Shown here: positions 7,467-16,032 of the stretch, piece after piece
How positions within the stretch are numbered: position 1 is the stretch's first letter
How the letters are laid out: every line of letters starts with the position of its first letter
Assembly (NCBI GenBank): GCA_963739545.1
Contig: CAVUAT010000014.1
Location: 186,001-250,000, forward strand
Reading direction: 5' to 3'
DNA from: CAVUAT01 sp963739545
GTDB taxonomy: Bacteria > Actinomycetota > Thermoleophilia > Solirubrobacterales > 70-9
Length of the DNA: 64,000 nucleotides
The notes under the pieces: model-generated
Database searches by the model: none
What the model saw: the letters and a program-made list of their open reading frames with translations, nothing else
What the model was told of the DNA's origin: nothing
Program-made: the position numbers and the translations under genes

Positions 7467-8543
7467 CTAGGCGGGCGACGCGGCGCCCACCATCTGCGCA
7501 AGGCGCTCGATCGTGTGCATCCGCTCGGCCCTGTCGCCGTGCACCGGCGAGACGATCAGCCGGTCGACGCCTTGCTCCTCAAAGGCCCTGACCTTGGCGG
7601 CGACCTCTTCCTCGGTGCCGATCATCGACGTCGCCGAGACGAGCTCGTCCGGGATGGCCGCGAACGCCTCCTCCTTCTTGCCGTCGAGGAACAGCGACTG
7701 CACCTCGTCGGCGGCCTCGCCGAAGCCGAAGCGGTGAGTCAGGTCGACGTAGAAGTTCGTCTTCTTCGAGCCCATGCCGCCGAGGTAGAGCAGCAGCCCC
7801 ATCCTGACGACGGCCTTCGCGGCCTCGATGTCGCCGTCGATCGCGACCTGGACGGAGGGCGAGACCGAGAAGTCCTCGCGGCTGCGGCCGCCCTTCGCGA
7901 GGCCGGCCTCGATGTGCTCGCCCCATGCCGACTCCCACTCCTCGACCGAGAAGAAGATCGGGATCCAGCCGTCGCAAACTTCGGCGGCGAACTCGACCGA
8001 CTTGCGGCCGATCGCGCCGACGTAGATAGGAATCTCGTTGCGCAGCGGGTGGACGTTCAGCTTCAGGGCCTTGCCCTGGCCGGTCACGCCCTCGCCCTCG
8101 GTCAGCGGCAGCGTGTAGTGCTCGCCCGAGTGCTCGAGGCGGCCCTCGCGGGCGACGATCTCCTTCACGACCTCGACGTACTCGCGGGTGCGGCCCCACG
8201 GCTTCGCGTATGGGACGCCGTACCAGCCCTCGGAGACCTGCGGCCCCGATGGGCCGAAGCCGAAGATGAAGCGACCGTTCGAGAGGGCGTCAATCGTGAT
8301 CCCCGCCATCGCCGCAGCGGCCGGCTGGCGCGCGGGCACCTGAAGGATCGCGGCGCCGAGCTTGATCGTCTCGGTCTTCGCGGCGAGATAAGCGAGCACG
8401 CTGACCGCGTCGGACCCGTAGGACTCAGCCGCCCAGACCGAGTCGAACCCGGCCTTCTCGGCCGCCTGGACGATCTCGACGGCCTCGTCGCCCTGGGGGC
8501 CGATCCCCCAGTAGCCGAGGTTGAGTCCTAGCTGCAGCGCCAC
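7467..8543 (-). CDS. LLM-class F420-dependent oxidoreductase
   Basis: 358-residue luciferase-like TIM barrel starting MALQLGLNLGYWGIGPQGDE. GFDSVWAAESYGSDAVSVLA and ISNGRF-like ALSNGRFIFGFGPSGPQVSE are hallmarks of F420-dependent LLM enzymes. It probably uses reduced F420; the substrate cannot be read from sequence. It is a single gene, 39 nt upstream of the pnt operon and in the same direction. Confidence 0.88.
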   Translation of the reverse strand: MALQLGLNLGYWGIGPQGDEAVEIVQAAEKAGFDSVWAAESYGSDAVSVLAYLAAKTETIKLGAAILQVPARQPAAAAMAGITIDALSNGRFIFGFGPSGPQVSEGWYGVPYAKPWGRTREYVEVVKEIVAREGRLEHSGEHYTLPLTEGEGVTGQGKALKLNVHPLRNEIPIYVGAIGRKSVEFAAEVCDGWIPIFFSVEEWESAWGEHIEAGLAKGGRSREDFSVSPSVQVAIDGDIEAAKAVVRMGLLLYLGGMGSKKTNFYVDLTHRFGFGEAADEVQSLFLDGKKEEAFAAIPDELVSATSMIGTEEEVAAKVRAFEEQGVDRLIVSPVHGDRAERMHTIERLAQMVGAASPA

Positions 8544-8616
8544 GCCGCAACCCTAATCGGTTCTAGTTGTTTCTGAGGTGGAGAGGTAAACGCGGGGGGC
8601 CGATAAGAGGACCAGG

Positions 8617-8805
8617 ATGACCACCGAGCAGATGATCCATCGCGCCGAGCGCGCGGAACAACTGAAGCAGCGCTTCACCGAGTTCGAGCTCGAGGCAGAG
8701 CGGGACGGGCTCTACGAGCAGGCGCTCGAGGCACAGCGGCTTTGCCGCGAGCAGGAGGCCGCCGCACGGTACTGGCGCGAGCGGGCCGACGGCTCCGCTC
8801 CCTGA
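8617..8805 (+). CDS. Small helical hypothetical protein, 62 aa
   Basis: Almost entirely charged helix (RAERAEQLKQRFTEFELEAE) with no cysteine pair or membrane segment except one Cys. GAGGACCAGG before the ATG is a plausible ribosome site. No family recognised. It lies 60 nt upstream of the RES/Xre module with its own spacing, so a functional link is not shown. Confidence 0.6.
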   Translation: MTTEQMIHRAERAEQLKQRFTEFELEAERDGLYEQALEAQRLCREQEAAARYWRERADGSAP

Positions 8806-8815
8806 TCCGCCGTAG

Positions 8816-8849
8816 CTTGCGTATTCCTTGCGCTTGCGAATAGCTTGCG
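8816..8849 (+). promoter_or_regulatory. Four CTTGCG repeats, probable toxin-antitoxin operator
   Basis: CTTGCG occurs at 8816, 8827, 8833 and 8844, giving a symmetric 11-6-11 nt spacing close to one helical turn. TATTC (8822-8826) and GAATA (8838-8842) form an inverted pair inside the cluster. It ends 15 nt before the antitoxin ATG. TTGCGT...TAGCTT could serve as the promoter, so binding here would give autoregulation (inference). Confidence 0.6.
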
Positions 8850-8864
8850 CTAGCCTGGGTCGGG

Positions 8865-9206
8865 ATGACCCCCGCCACCCTCACTCGCTCCTTGCTCGAC
8901 CCGATCGCGGCGACGCTCGGCCTCACCGAAACCGAGCTCGGGGCGCTCTTCGGCGTGCGGCGCCAGGCGATCGGGCAGTGGCGCGCCCGGGGGCTTCCCT
9001 CGGCCCGCCAGGAAAAGGCGGCCTCGGTCGCGGCCATCTGCGACCTGCTCGCCCATCAGCTGAAGCCGGAGCGGATCCCCGGTGTCGCCCGGCGCCCCGC
9101 GAGGGCCTACGGCGGGCTGACGATGCTGGAGATGATCGAGGCCGACCGCCACGAGGAGCTCCGCGGGCTGATCACGCGGTCGTTCGACTGGACCACGGGG
9201 TCGTAA
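8865..9206 (+). CDS. Xre/MbcA/ParS-type antitoxin
   Basis: 113 residues. An N-terminal helix-turn-helix (LTETELGALFGVRRQAIGQW, about residues 19-38) is followed by a C-terminal segment ARAYGGLTMLEMIEADRHEE, matching the toxin-binding tail of Xre-type antitoxins that partner RES toxins. It should bind DNA as a repressor and neutralise the product of the gene 13 nt downstream. The order, antitoxin first, is usual for RES-Xre loci. The CTTGCG repeats upstream are its likely operator. Confidence 0.8.
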   Translation: MTPATLTRSLLDPIAATLGLTETELGALFGVRRQAIGQWRARGLPSARQEKAASVAAICDLLAHQLKPERIPGVARRPARAYGGLTMLEMIEADRHEELRGLITRSFDWTTGS

Positions 9207-9219
9207 GGGGCCACTCAGC

Positions 9220-9756
9220 ATGAGGACGATCAAGCGTGGAGGCCGCTACCTCCGCGTCGCGGACCCGAGCTGGAGCGACCCGCTCGAGGGCAGCCACGCC
9301 GCGTGGAAGGGCGGGCGCTGGAATCCACCCGAGTCCTTCCCGGTCATCTACCTCTGCCGCGACGAGGACGTCGCCCGCGCCAACCTCCGCCGCCTGCTCG
9401 CGCCTCACCCCTACGGCCCCGAGGACCTGAGGCCCGAGGCCGCCCCCGTCCTCGTCGACGTCTCGGTTCGCGAGGGACGCTTCCTGAACGTCGTCACCGA
9501 CGCGGGCTGCGCGGCGGCCGGCCTTCCCCGCAGCTTCCCGAAGGACACCCGGGGCCGGGTCATCCCGCACGAGCGCTGCCACCCGATCGGCGAAGCCGCC
9601 CACGAGGCGGGCCTGCGGGGCGTGGCCGCGCGCAGCGCCGCGCCGGGAGCGCCCGCCGGCGGCGAAGAGATGGCCCACTTCGGGCGGCGAGGGTTGCGGA
9701 GGGGCCGGTCCGTGCCGTTCGAGGACTGGTTCTGGCCGGCGTCGTCCGCGCCCTAG
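9220..9756 (+). CDS. RES-domain toxin, NAD+ phosphorylase family
   Basis: 178 residues. GRYLRVADPSWSDPLEG, GGRWNPPESFPVIYLCRD and later GVAARSAA fit the RES fold, whose members degrade NAD+ and arrest growth. The conserved Arg and a late Ser are visible, but Asn55 (ARANLRRLL) stands where the family usually has the conserved Glu, so it may belong to a divergent subgroup or be less active. It forms an operon with the Xre antitoxin 13 nt upstream. ATG is preceded by AAGGGG. Confidence 0.78.
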   Translation: MRTIKRGGRYLRVADPSWSDPLEGSHAAWKGGRWNPPESFPVIYLCRDEDVARANLRRLLAPHPYGPEDLRPEAAPVLVDVSVREGRFLNVVTDAGCAAAGLPRSFPKDTRGRVIPHERCHPIGEAAHEAGLRGVAARSAAPGAPAGGEEMAHFGRRGLRRGRSVPFEDWFWPASSAP

Positions 9757-9783
9757 CTCTTCCCCTTCGGTATCAATGGAGGC

Positions 9784-12249
9784 GTGAGCGACGCGAGCCA
9801 TCCGGGCGGCCTAAGCAGCAGCGAAGCCGCCAAGCGGCTGCACAAGCTCGGCCCCGTCGAGGACCGCACAAGCCGATCGGTCTCGAGCATCGTCGCGGGG
9901 AACGTCTTCACGCTCTTCAACGCCATCATCGGCGTCTTTTTCATCCTCATCCTCTCGCTGCAGCTCTGGGCCGATGCGGCGTTCGGGTTCATCGCGATCC
10001 TCAACAGCTACATCGGCATCCGCCAGGAGCTGAAGGCGAAGGAGACTCTCGAGAGCCTGGCCCTGCTGGTCGCCCCGAAGGCCAGGGCGATACGCGACGG
10101 GCGGGTCGTCGAAGTCCCCGCAGACGAGGTCGTGCCCGGCGACATGATCCGGCTGGAGCCCGGTGACCAGCTCGTCGCCGACGGCGAGGTGGCCGAGAGC
10201 CGCGGGCTGACACTCGATGAGTCGATGCTGAGCGGCGAGGCCGACGGGATCCGCAAGCAGCCGGGCAAGCGGGCGCTGTCGGGGTCGTTCGTCATCTCGG
10301 GCTCGGGCTACTACGAGGTCGACGCGGTGCGCGAGGACTCCTACGCCGAGAAGGTCGCGGGCGAGGCCCGCGCGTTCCGCCACCCGCCTTCGCCGCTGCA
10401 GGAGGAGGTCAACCGCGTAATCGTCGTCAGCACATGGCTGATGGTGCCGCTGGCGATCCTGTTGATCTTCGCGCTGTACGCCCGCAACACGCCCCTGGAC
10501 GAGGGCGCCCAGACGGCCACCGCGGGGCTGATCACGCTGATCCCCGAGGGCCTGGTCCTGCTGATGAGCGTCACGCTCGCCGTGGCGGCAGTCCGCCTCG
10601 CCAAACTCGACACCCTCGTGCAGCAGATGGCAGCGACCGAGTCCCTCGCCGCGGTCGACACGATCTGCATCGACAAGACGGGGACGCTGACGAGCGGCGA
10701 GTTGAAGCTGGTCGGGGTCGACGTCGCCGACCCCTCCGGCGCCGGCGCGGCCCACCAGGCCCTGGCGCGGTTCGCCGCGAGCTCCGGCGAGCGAAACCGC
10801 ACGCTCGAGGCGATCGCCGAGAACTACCCCGGGACGGCTGAGCGCGTGGCGGGCGAGGTCCCGTTCTCGTCGGAGTGGAAGTGGAGCGGGTTGACGCTGA
10901 ACGGCAAGGGCGGCGGCGTGACCTACGTCCTGGGTGCACCAGACGTCCTCGCCTCGCAGGGATCGCTGCAACTGCCGCCCGAGCTCGCCCGCACCCTGGC
11001 GCAGCACACGAGCTCGGGGCGGCGCGTGGTCGCGTTCGGCCGTGCCCAGGGCGCGCTGCCCGCCGACCCCGCGGCCGAGGCGCCTCCGACGATCTTGCCC
11101 TTGGCGCTGATCGTGCTCGAGGAATCGCTTCGCCCCGACGCCGCCGAGACGATCGCCTTCATGCGCGAGCAGAAGATGGACCTGAAGCTGATCTCGGGCG
11201 ACGCGCGCGAGACGGTGACCGCGGTCGCCGCCTCGATCGGCGTCCCGGCGGACGCCGGCGTGATCGAGGGCCACGAGCTGCCCACCGAGCGCACCGCGCT
11301 TTCCGCGGCCGCCCAGCGCAACACGGTCTTCTGCCGAATCCACCCCGAGCAGAAGAAGGCCCTGGTGGGCGCGCTTTCGGCCTCGGGCCGGTTCACGGCG
11401 ATGATCGGCGACGGGGTCAACGACGTGCCCGCGCTGAAACAGGCGAGGATGGCGGTGGCCATGGGCTCAGGCAGCCAGATCACGAAGGGGATCGCGGACA
11501 TCGTGCTGCTCTCCGACCAGTTCTCGCGGCTGCCGCGGGCGATCGCCGAGGGGCGGCGGATCGCGCGCAACATCCACCGCCTCGGCCGCCTCTACGTGAC
11601 CAAGACCGTCTACGCGGCCGCGCTGATCGCCGTCGTCGCGATCCCGGGCTTCGCCTTCCCGTTCCTGCCCCGCCACCTGACGCTCGCCGCGTTCCTGACG
11701 ATCGGGATCCCCTCGTTCGTGCTGGCGCTCGCGCCGAGCGACGGCCCTCTCTACAGAGGGAACCTGATCAGGTCGCTCTGCTCGTTCGCCGTCCCAGCGG
11801 GCCTCGCCATCGCGGCGGGGTCGCTGACCAGCTTCTTCCTCGTCGACACCGTCTTCGGCGGCACCCTCGAGGAGGGACGCACCGCCGCGACCACGACGCT
11901 GGTCATCCTCGGGCTCAGCTTCATCCTGCTGCTGGAACGCGGGCCAGGACGCGAGCACATCGCGATCCAGAGCTACATGCTGGCCCTGGTCGCAGCCCTC
12001 GGCGCCCTCTACGCGCTCGCCCTCGCCGTCGAGCCCCTGCGCAACTTCTTCGAGCTCACGCAGCTCGGCGGCGGCCAGCTCTTCGTTGCCCTGCTCTCGG
12101 CGGCGGGCGGCCTCGTCCTGGCGAGCGCCCTCTGGCGGCTGCCCTACATCGAGCGCCTCGACGAACCGGTTCAGGCCCCGCGCAAACGCGCGCGCCGCCG
12201 CGCCGTCCCGACCGAGGTCCCCCCGCCCCCGCCCGAGGCGGCGCCCTGA
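9784..12249 (+). CDS. Cation-transporting P-type ATPase (CtpE-like)
   Basis: 821 residues from GTG. The actuator loop LSGE is at 149-152, the phosphorylation motif DKTGT begins at Asp297, and the hinge GDGVND is at 542-547; flanking transmembrane helices are present (VFTLFNAIIGVFFILILSL near the N-terminus, six in the C-terminal third). No N-terminal metal-binding CxxC domain and no CPC motif are seen, so it is not a heavy-metal P1B pump. Sequence style resembles mycobacterial CtpE, a Ca2+ uptake ATPase; the ion is inferred. First gene of an overlapping three-gene operon with a HAD phosphatase and pyruvate kinase. Confidence 0.88.
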   Translation: MSDASHPGGLSSSEAAKRLHKLGPVEDRTSRSVSSIVAGNVFTLFNAIIGVFFILILSLQLWADAAFGFIAILNSYIGIRQELKAKETLESLALLVAPKARAIRDGRVVEVPADEVVPGDMIRLEPGDQLVADGEVAESRGLTLDESMLSGEADGIRKQPGKRALSGSFVISGSGYYEVDAVREDSYAEKVAGEARAFRHPPSPLQEEVNRVIVVSTWLMVPLAILLIFALYARNTPLDEGAQTATAGLITLIPEGLVLLMSVTLAVAAVRLAKLDTLVQQMAATESLAAVDTICIDKTGTLTSGELKLVGVDVADPSGAGAAHQALARFAASSGERNRTLEAIAENYPGTAERVAGEVPFSSEWKWSGLTLNGKGGGVTYVLGAPDVLASQGSLQLPPELARTLAQHTSSGRRVVAFGRAQGALPADPAAEAPPTILPLALIVLEESLRPDAAETIAFMREQKMDLKLISGDARETVTAVAASIGVPADAGVIEGHELPTERTALSAAAQRNTVFCRIHPEQKKALVGALSASGRFTAMIGDGVNDVPALKQARMAVAMGSGSQITKGIADIVLLSDQFSRLPRAIAEGRRIARNIHRLGRLYVTKTVYAAALIAVVAIPGFAFPFLPRHLTLAAFLTIGIPSFVLALAPSDGPLYRGNLIRSLCSFAVPAGLAIAAGSLTSFFLVDTVFGGTLEEGRTAATTTLVILGLSFILLLERGPGREHIAIQSYMLALVAALGALYALALAVEPLRNFFELTQLGGGQLFVALLSAAGGLVLASALWRLPYIERLDEPVQAPRKRARRRAVPTEVPPPPPEAAP

Positions 12250-12911
12250 TGGCCGCGGCCGTGATCTGCGACATCGACGGCACCCTCGTCGACACCAACT
12301 ACCAACACGCCATCGCGTGGTTCCGGGCCTTTCGCCAGAACGAGGTCACCGTGCCCGTGTGGCGCATCCACCGCGCGATCGGGATGGGGGGCGACCAGCT
12401 CGTCGCCGCGCTGGCCGGCGACGACGTCGAGTCCGAGAAGGGCGACGAGATCCGCGCCGCCGAGGGGCCGCTGTACATGGGGATGATCGAGGAAGTCGAG
12501 GCCTTCGAGGGCGCGAGCGAGCTGTTGGCGGAGCTGAGCGAGGGCGGCCACGCCGTCGTGCTCTCGTCGTCGGCCAAGTCGCAGGAGGTCGAGCACTACC
12601 TCGACCTGCTCTCGGCGCGCGAGATCGTCACGGCCTGGACTACCTCAGACGACGTCGACGAGACCAAGCCCAAGCCCGACCTGGTCGAGGTCGCGCTTCA
12701 GAAGTCCGGCGCTGATGAGGGCGACGGCGTGATGCTCGGCGACTCGGTGTGGGACGTCGAGGCCGCGAAGCGCGCGGGCATCGCGACCGTCGGGGTCTTG
12801 ACGGGCGGATACTCCGAGGACGAGCTGCGCAACGCGGGCGCCGCCGAGGTCTTCGAGTCGATCGGCGCGCTTCGCGAGCGGCCCCAAGCGCTCGAGAAAG
12901 CCACAAGATGA
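12249..12911 (+). CDS. HAD-superfamily phosphatase (phosphoglycolate-phosphatase-like)
   Basis: 220 residues. Motif I DIDGTLVD at 8-15, motif II SSSAKS, and motif III/IV TKPKPD and GDSVWDVEAAKRAG identify a HAD hydrolase with an alpha-helical cap of the phosphoglycolate phosphatase/beta-phosphoglucomutase type. ATG overlaps the ATPase stop (TGATG) and its stop overlaps the pyk start (ATGA), so translation is coupled. Substrate unknown; the neighbour pyk hints at a metabolite-repair role (inference). Confidence 0.85.
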   Translation: MAAAVICDIDGTLVDTNYQHAIAWFRAFRQNEVTVPVWRIHRAIGMGGDQLVAALAGDDVESEKGDEIRAAEGPLYMGMIEEVEAFEGASELLAELSEGGHAVVLSSSAKSQEVEHYLDLLSAREIVTAWTTSDDVDETKPKPDLVEVALQKSGADEGDGVMLGDSVWDVEAAKRAGIATVGVLTGGYSEDELRNAGAAEVFESIGALRERPQALEKATR

Positions 12912-14350
12912 GCGCCAACGAGACCCGCCGCACGAAGATCGTCGCCACGGTCGGCCCGGCCAGCCGCGAGCCCGAGACGCTGCGCGAGCTGATCACCGCC
13001 GGCGTCGACGTCTTCCGCCTGAACTTCTCGCACGGCAACGCGGCCGACCACGCCGAGAACGTCCAGCGCATCCGCGCCGCGTCGGCCGATCTCGGGGTCG
13101 AGATCGGGATCCTCGGCGACCTGCCGGGCCCGAAGCTGCGCCTCGGAAACCTGGGCGGCGACGTCGCGGTGCTGCACTCGGGCTCGACCGTCGTCATGCA
13201 CGGCACCGACGGCGACGCCGGCCCCCCGGGCGACGCCGAGCGGCTGCCGGTCCAGTGGGAGGGCTTCGCGCGGGCCGTCGCACCGGGCGACCCCATCTTC
13301 CTCGCCGATGGGCGGGTTCGACTCAAGGTCGCCGGCGTCGACGCCGGAGAGGTCACCGCCGAAGTCGAGGCCGGCGGCGCGGTCAGCTCCCACCAGGGCG
13401 TCAACCTGCCGGGGGCGGACGCCCACCTGCCCGAGACCGGCGCCTCAGACCGCGCCTGGGTCGACTTCGCGTGCGAGCACGGGATCGACCTACTCGCCGT
13501 CTCGTTCGTGCGCCGCCCGGCCGACCTCGAAGCCGTCAGCGCCAAGGTCGCGGCCAACGGCTCCGACATCCCGCTGATCGCGAAGATCGAGAAGCCGCAG
13601 GCCGCCGAGCGCGCCGAGGAGATCATCGAGGCGGCGGACGGCGGGATCATGATCGCCCGCGGCGACCTCGGCGTCGAGCTCCCGCTCGAGGTGATGCCCG
13701 GCACGCAGAAGAGGCTGATCGAGCTCGCGGGCCGCGCCTCGAAGCCGACGATCACAGCCACGCAGATGCTGGCGACGATGGTCAAGGCCTCGCGCCCCAC
13801 CCGCGCCGAGGTCACCGACGTCGCCAACGCGATCCACGACGGCACCGACGCGGTGATGCTCTCCGAGGAGACCGCGGTCGGCGAGCATCCCGTCGAGGTG
13901 GTGCGGGTGATGGACAGGATCGCCCGCGTCGCCGAGTCGGACCTCCCCTACGACGAGTGGCTGTGGCAGCGAGTCGAGGGCGCCGAGACCGACGTGGCCG
14001 AGACGGTCGCCCAGGTCACGGTCGCCGCCACCTACCGCCTTGACCTCGCGGCGATCGTCGTTCCCACCAGTTCGGGCCGCACGGCCCGTCTCGTCTCGGC
14101 CTACCGACCGCGCGTTCCGGTGCTCGCCGTCTCGGTGCGTCCCGAGACGGTACGTAGGATGAACCTCCTTTTCGGCGTCAGCGCCGCCCCCGCGCAGCCC
14201 TGGGACAGCCTTCGCAGGCTGCTCGACGACTGCGCCAGGCTGGCCCGCGAGGAGGGCTTCGCGAAGTCCGGCGAGATGATCGCCGTCACGGCGGGGCTGC
14301 CGAGCCAGGAGCTCGGCACGAACCTCTTCGAGGTGCACCGGGTCCCCTAA
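12908..14350 (+). CDS. pyk: Pyruvate kinase
   Basis: 480 residues. KIVATVGPAS at the start, FRLNFSHG, LPGPKLRLG, the catalytic-lysine segment IAKIEKPQA, the MIARGDLGVELP Mg-binding loop and TATQMLATM are all present, followed by a C-terminal allosteric domain (SSGRTARLVSAYRPRVPVLA). Converts PEP and ADP to pyruvate and ATP in the cytoplasm. ATG at 12908 overlaps the HAD gene by 4 nt, and a longer open frame upstream of it is just the GC-rich overlap. Confidence 0.97.
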   Translation: MSANETRRTKIVATVGPASREPETLRELITAGVDVFRLNFSHGNAADHAENVQRIRAASADLGVEIGILGDLPGPKLRLGNLGGDVAVLHSGSTVVMHGTDGDAGPPGDAERLPVQWEGFARAVAPGDPIFLADGRVRLKVAGVDAGEVTAEVEAGGAVSSHQGVNLPGADAHLPETGASDRAWVDFACEHGIDLLAVSFVRRPADLEAVSAKVAANGSDIPLIAKIEKPQAAERAEEIIEAADGGIMIARGDLGVELPLEVMPGTQKRLIELAGRASKPTITATQMLATMVKASRPTRAEVTDVANAIHDGTDAVMLSEETAVGEHPVEVVRVMDRIARVAESDLPYDEWLWQRVEGAETDVAETVAQVTVAATYRLDLAAIVVPTSSGRTARLVSAYRPRVPVLAVSVRPETVRRMNLLFGVSAAPAQPWDSLRRLLDDCARLAREEGFAKSGEMIAVTAGLPSQELGTNLFEVHRVP

Positions 14351-14378
14351 CCGCCCGGGATTGCTGTACAAAGGACGG

Positions 14379-15986
14379 GTGGTAACGACACCGTCCAGGG
14401 GCAGGCGACGGATCGCCATCCTCGCCTTCGGAGCAGCGCTGTGCGCATTCGCGCTGGCGCCGCAGGGCGCTTCGGCGCTCACCCAGGGCTGCACGCAGAC
14501 GAGCGCGGGCAACCCGGCCACCGAGACGACGGAGTGGACGTGCCTGTCGACGCAGACCAGCGTCGAGGGCTTCGGCGTGAAGCAGAACCCCTCCCCCGGG
14601 CCCATCCCGAAGCCGAACGTCAACGGCCACATCACCCACATGGAGGTGGACGTCGTCGATAGCGTCACCGCCCAGCCCGTTCCCATCGACCGGCTGATGC
14701 TCCACCACATCGTGTTCTTCAACGCGGCCCGCCCCGACGCGGCCTGCGGCGGCCCCGAGCGCTTCTACGGGGCCGGCGAGGAGCGCGCCAAGATCAGCCT
14801 CCCCGACGGCTACGGCTACCCGCTGAATCCGAGCGATCCCTGGTTCCTCGTCTACATGTACATGAACCACCGAGCGCAGACCGACACCGCTTGGATCGAG
14901 TACAAGCTCACGGTCGAGCCCGCCGGCGCCGGGAACACGTCGGTCCGCTCTTACTGGATGGACGTCGGCAACTGCGACCCCGACCCGATCTACAACGTCC
15001 CGGGGGCCGACGAGCAGCCCGTGCCGAGCTGCGCCAAGCTCAGGAAGGCCGCCAAGCGCAAGGGAACCAAGAAGGCGAAGCGCAAGGCGAGGGAATGCCG
15101 GCAGCGGGCCGACGCAATCGAGGACCAGAACAGCCGAGGCGCCACCCACTTCCAAACCAAGGATGTGACGGCCAAGGAGAACGGCTGGATCATCGGCGGC
15201 TGGGGCCACGTCCACGGCGGTGCTGAGAAGCTGACCATCACCAAGCCGAGCTGCGGGAACATGCAGGTGGCCCAGTCGGACCCCACCTGGGGCAACCCCG
15301 ACCACCCCTTCTACAACGTCAAGCCGGTGCTCCACGAGCCCGGCCCGATCGGCATGAGCGCCTTCACGACCCCGACGGGGATCCCCATCCGATCCGGGCA
15401 GGCGATTCGGCTGAACTCGGTCTACGACAACGACCAGCCGCACAGCAGGGTCATGGGCATCGAGGTCCTCTATGTCGCGCCGGACGCACCCGGGCTCCCT
15501 GACCCCGCGGAGTGCGGAGGCGCCCCGTCGGACATCGCCTACGGCCCCGGCACCAACCTCCCCGGCCGCAGCGATCCCCCACCCTTCAAGGTCCCGCTGA
15601 TCGGAATCCAGAACGGACAGCCCGTGGAGATCGACGGTCCGCCGGGCGCGTTCCGGACGCTTGCGAGCGGCTCGACCGTGCAGGTCGGCGACCGCTACTT
15701 CGGCGATCCCAACGTGGTGATCCCACAGGGGGCGTCGCTCAACTACCAGTTCCTCGGCAGCGAGGAGCACAACGTCACGCTCGCGAACGGCCCGATGGGA
15801 ATCGGCTCCCCCCGCCAGAGCTCAGGCACCTACACCCAGACCTTCACCCGGCCCGGCACCTACCGCTTCTTCTGCGAGCTGCACCCGACGCAGATGACCG
15901 AGCGGGTCGTGGTCGAGCCGCCGAAGGCGGCCAAGAAGAAGAAAAAGAAGAAGGCGAAGAAGAAGGCCCGCAAGCGCAAGAAGTAG
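14379..15986 (+). CDS. Secreted Nod19-like protein with C-terminal cupredoxin domain
   Basis: About 535 residues. I chose GTG at 14379 (after AAAGGAC) because it gives a normal signal peptide (PSRGRRRIAILAFGAALCAF); TTG at 14361 is the alternative. The body holds LMLHHIVFF and a repeat of paired cysteines, like stress-upregulated Nod19 proteins. Near the end a blue-copper-type domain shows EEHNVTL and FFCELHPTQM, supplying His, Cys, His and Met ligands. The last 25 residues are nearly all Lys/Arg. A copper-linked extracellular role is inferred. Confidence 0.75.
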   Translation: MVTTPSRGRRRIAILAFGAALCAFALAPQGASALTQGCTQTSAGNPATETTEWTCLSTQTSVEGFGVKQNPSPGPIPKPNVNGHITHMEVDVVDSVTAQPVPIDRLMLHHIVFFNAARPDAACGGPERFYGAGEERAKISLPDGYGYPLNPSDPWFLVYMYMNHRAQTDTAWIEYKLTVEPAGAGNTSVRSYWMDVGNCDPDPIYNVPGADEQPVPSCAKLRKAAKRKGTKKAKRKARECRQRADAIEDQNSRGATHFQTKDVTAKENGWIIGGWGHVHGGAEKLTITKPSCGNMQVAQSDPTWGNPDHPFYNVKPVLHEPGPIGMSAFTTPTGIPIRSGQAIRLNSVYDNDQPHSRVMGIEVLYVAPDAPGLPDPAECGGAPSDIAYGPGTNLPGRSDPPPFKVPLIGIQNGQPVEIDGPPGAFRTLASGSTVQVGDRYFGDPNVVIPQGASLNYQFLGSEEHNVTLANGPMGIGSPRQSSGTYTQTFTRPGTYRFFCELHPTQMTERVVVEPPKAAKKKKKKKAKKKARKRKK

Positions 15987-16032
15987 GCCGTCGGCTCAGC
16001 CGGCGGGGCGGTCCCTTCTAACCTGAGCTGCG

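Noticed and set aside
9811..11343. 510-codon minus-strand frame opposite the P-type ATPase
   Set aside because: It is the antisense shadow caused by GC-rich third positions; the plus strand has DKTGT and GDGVND.
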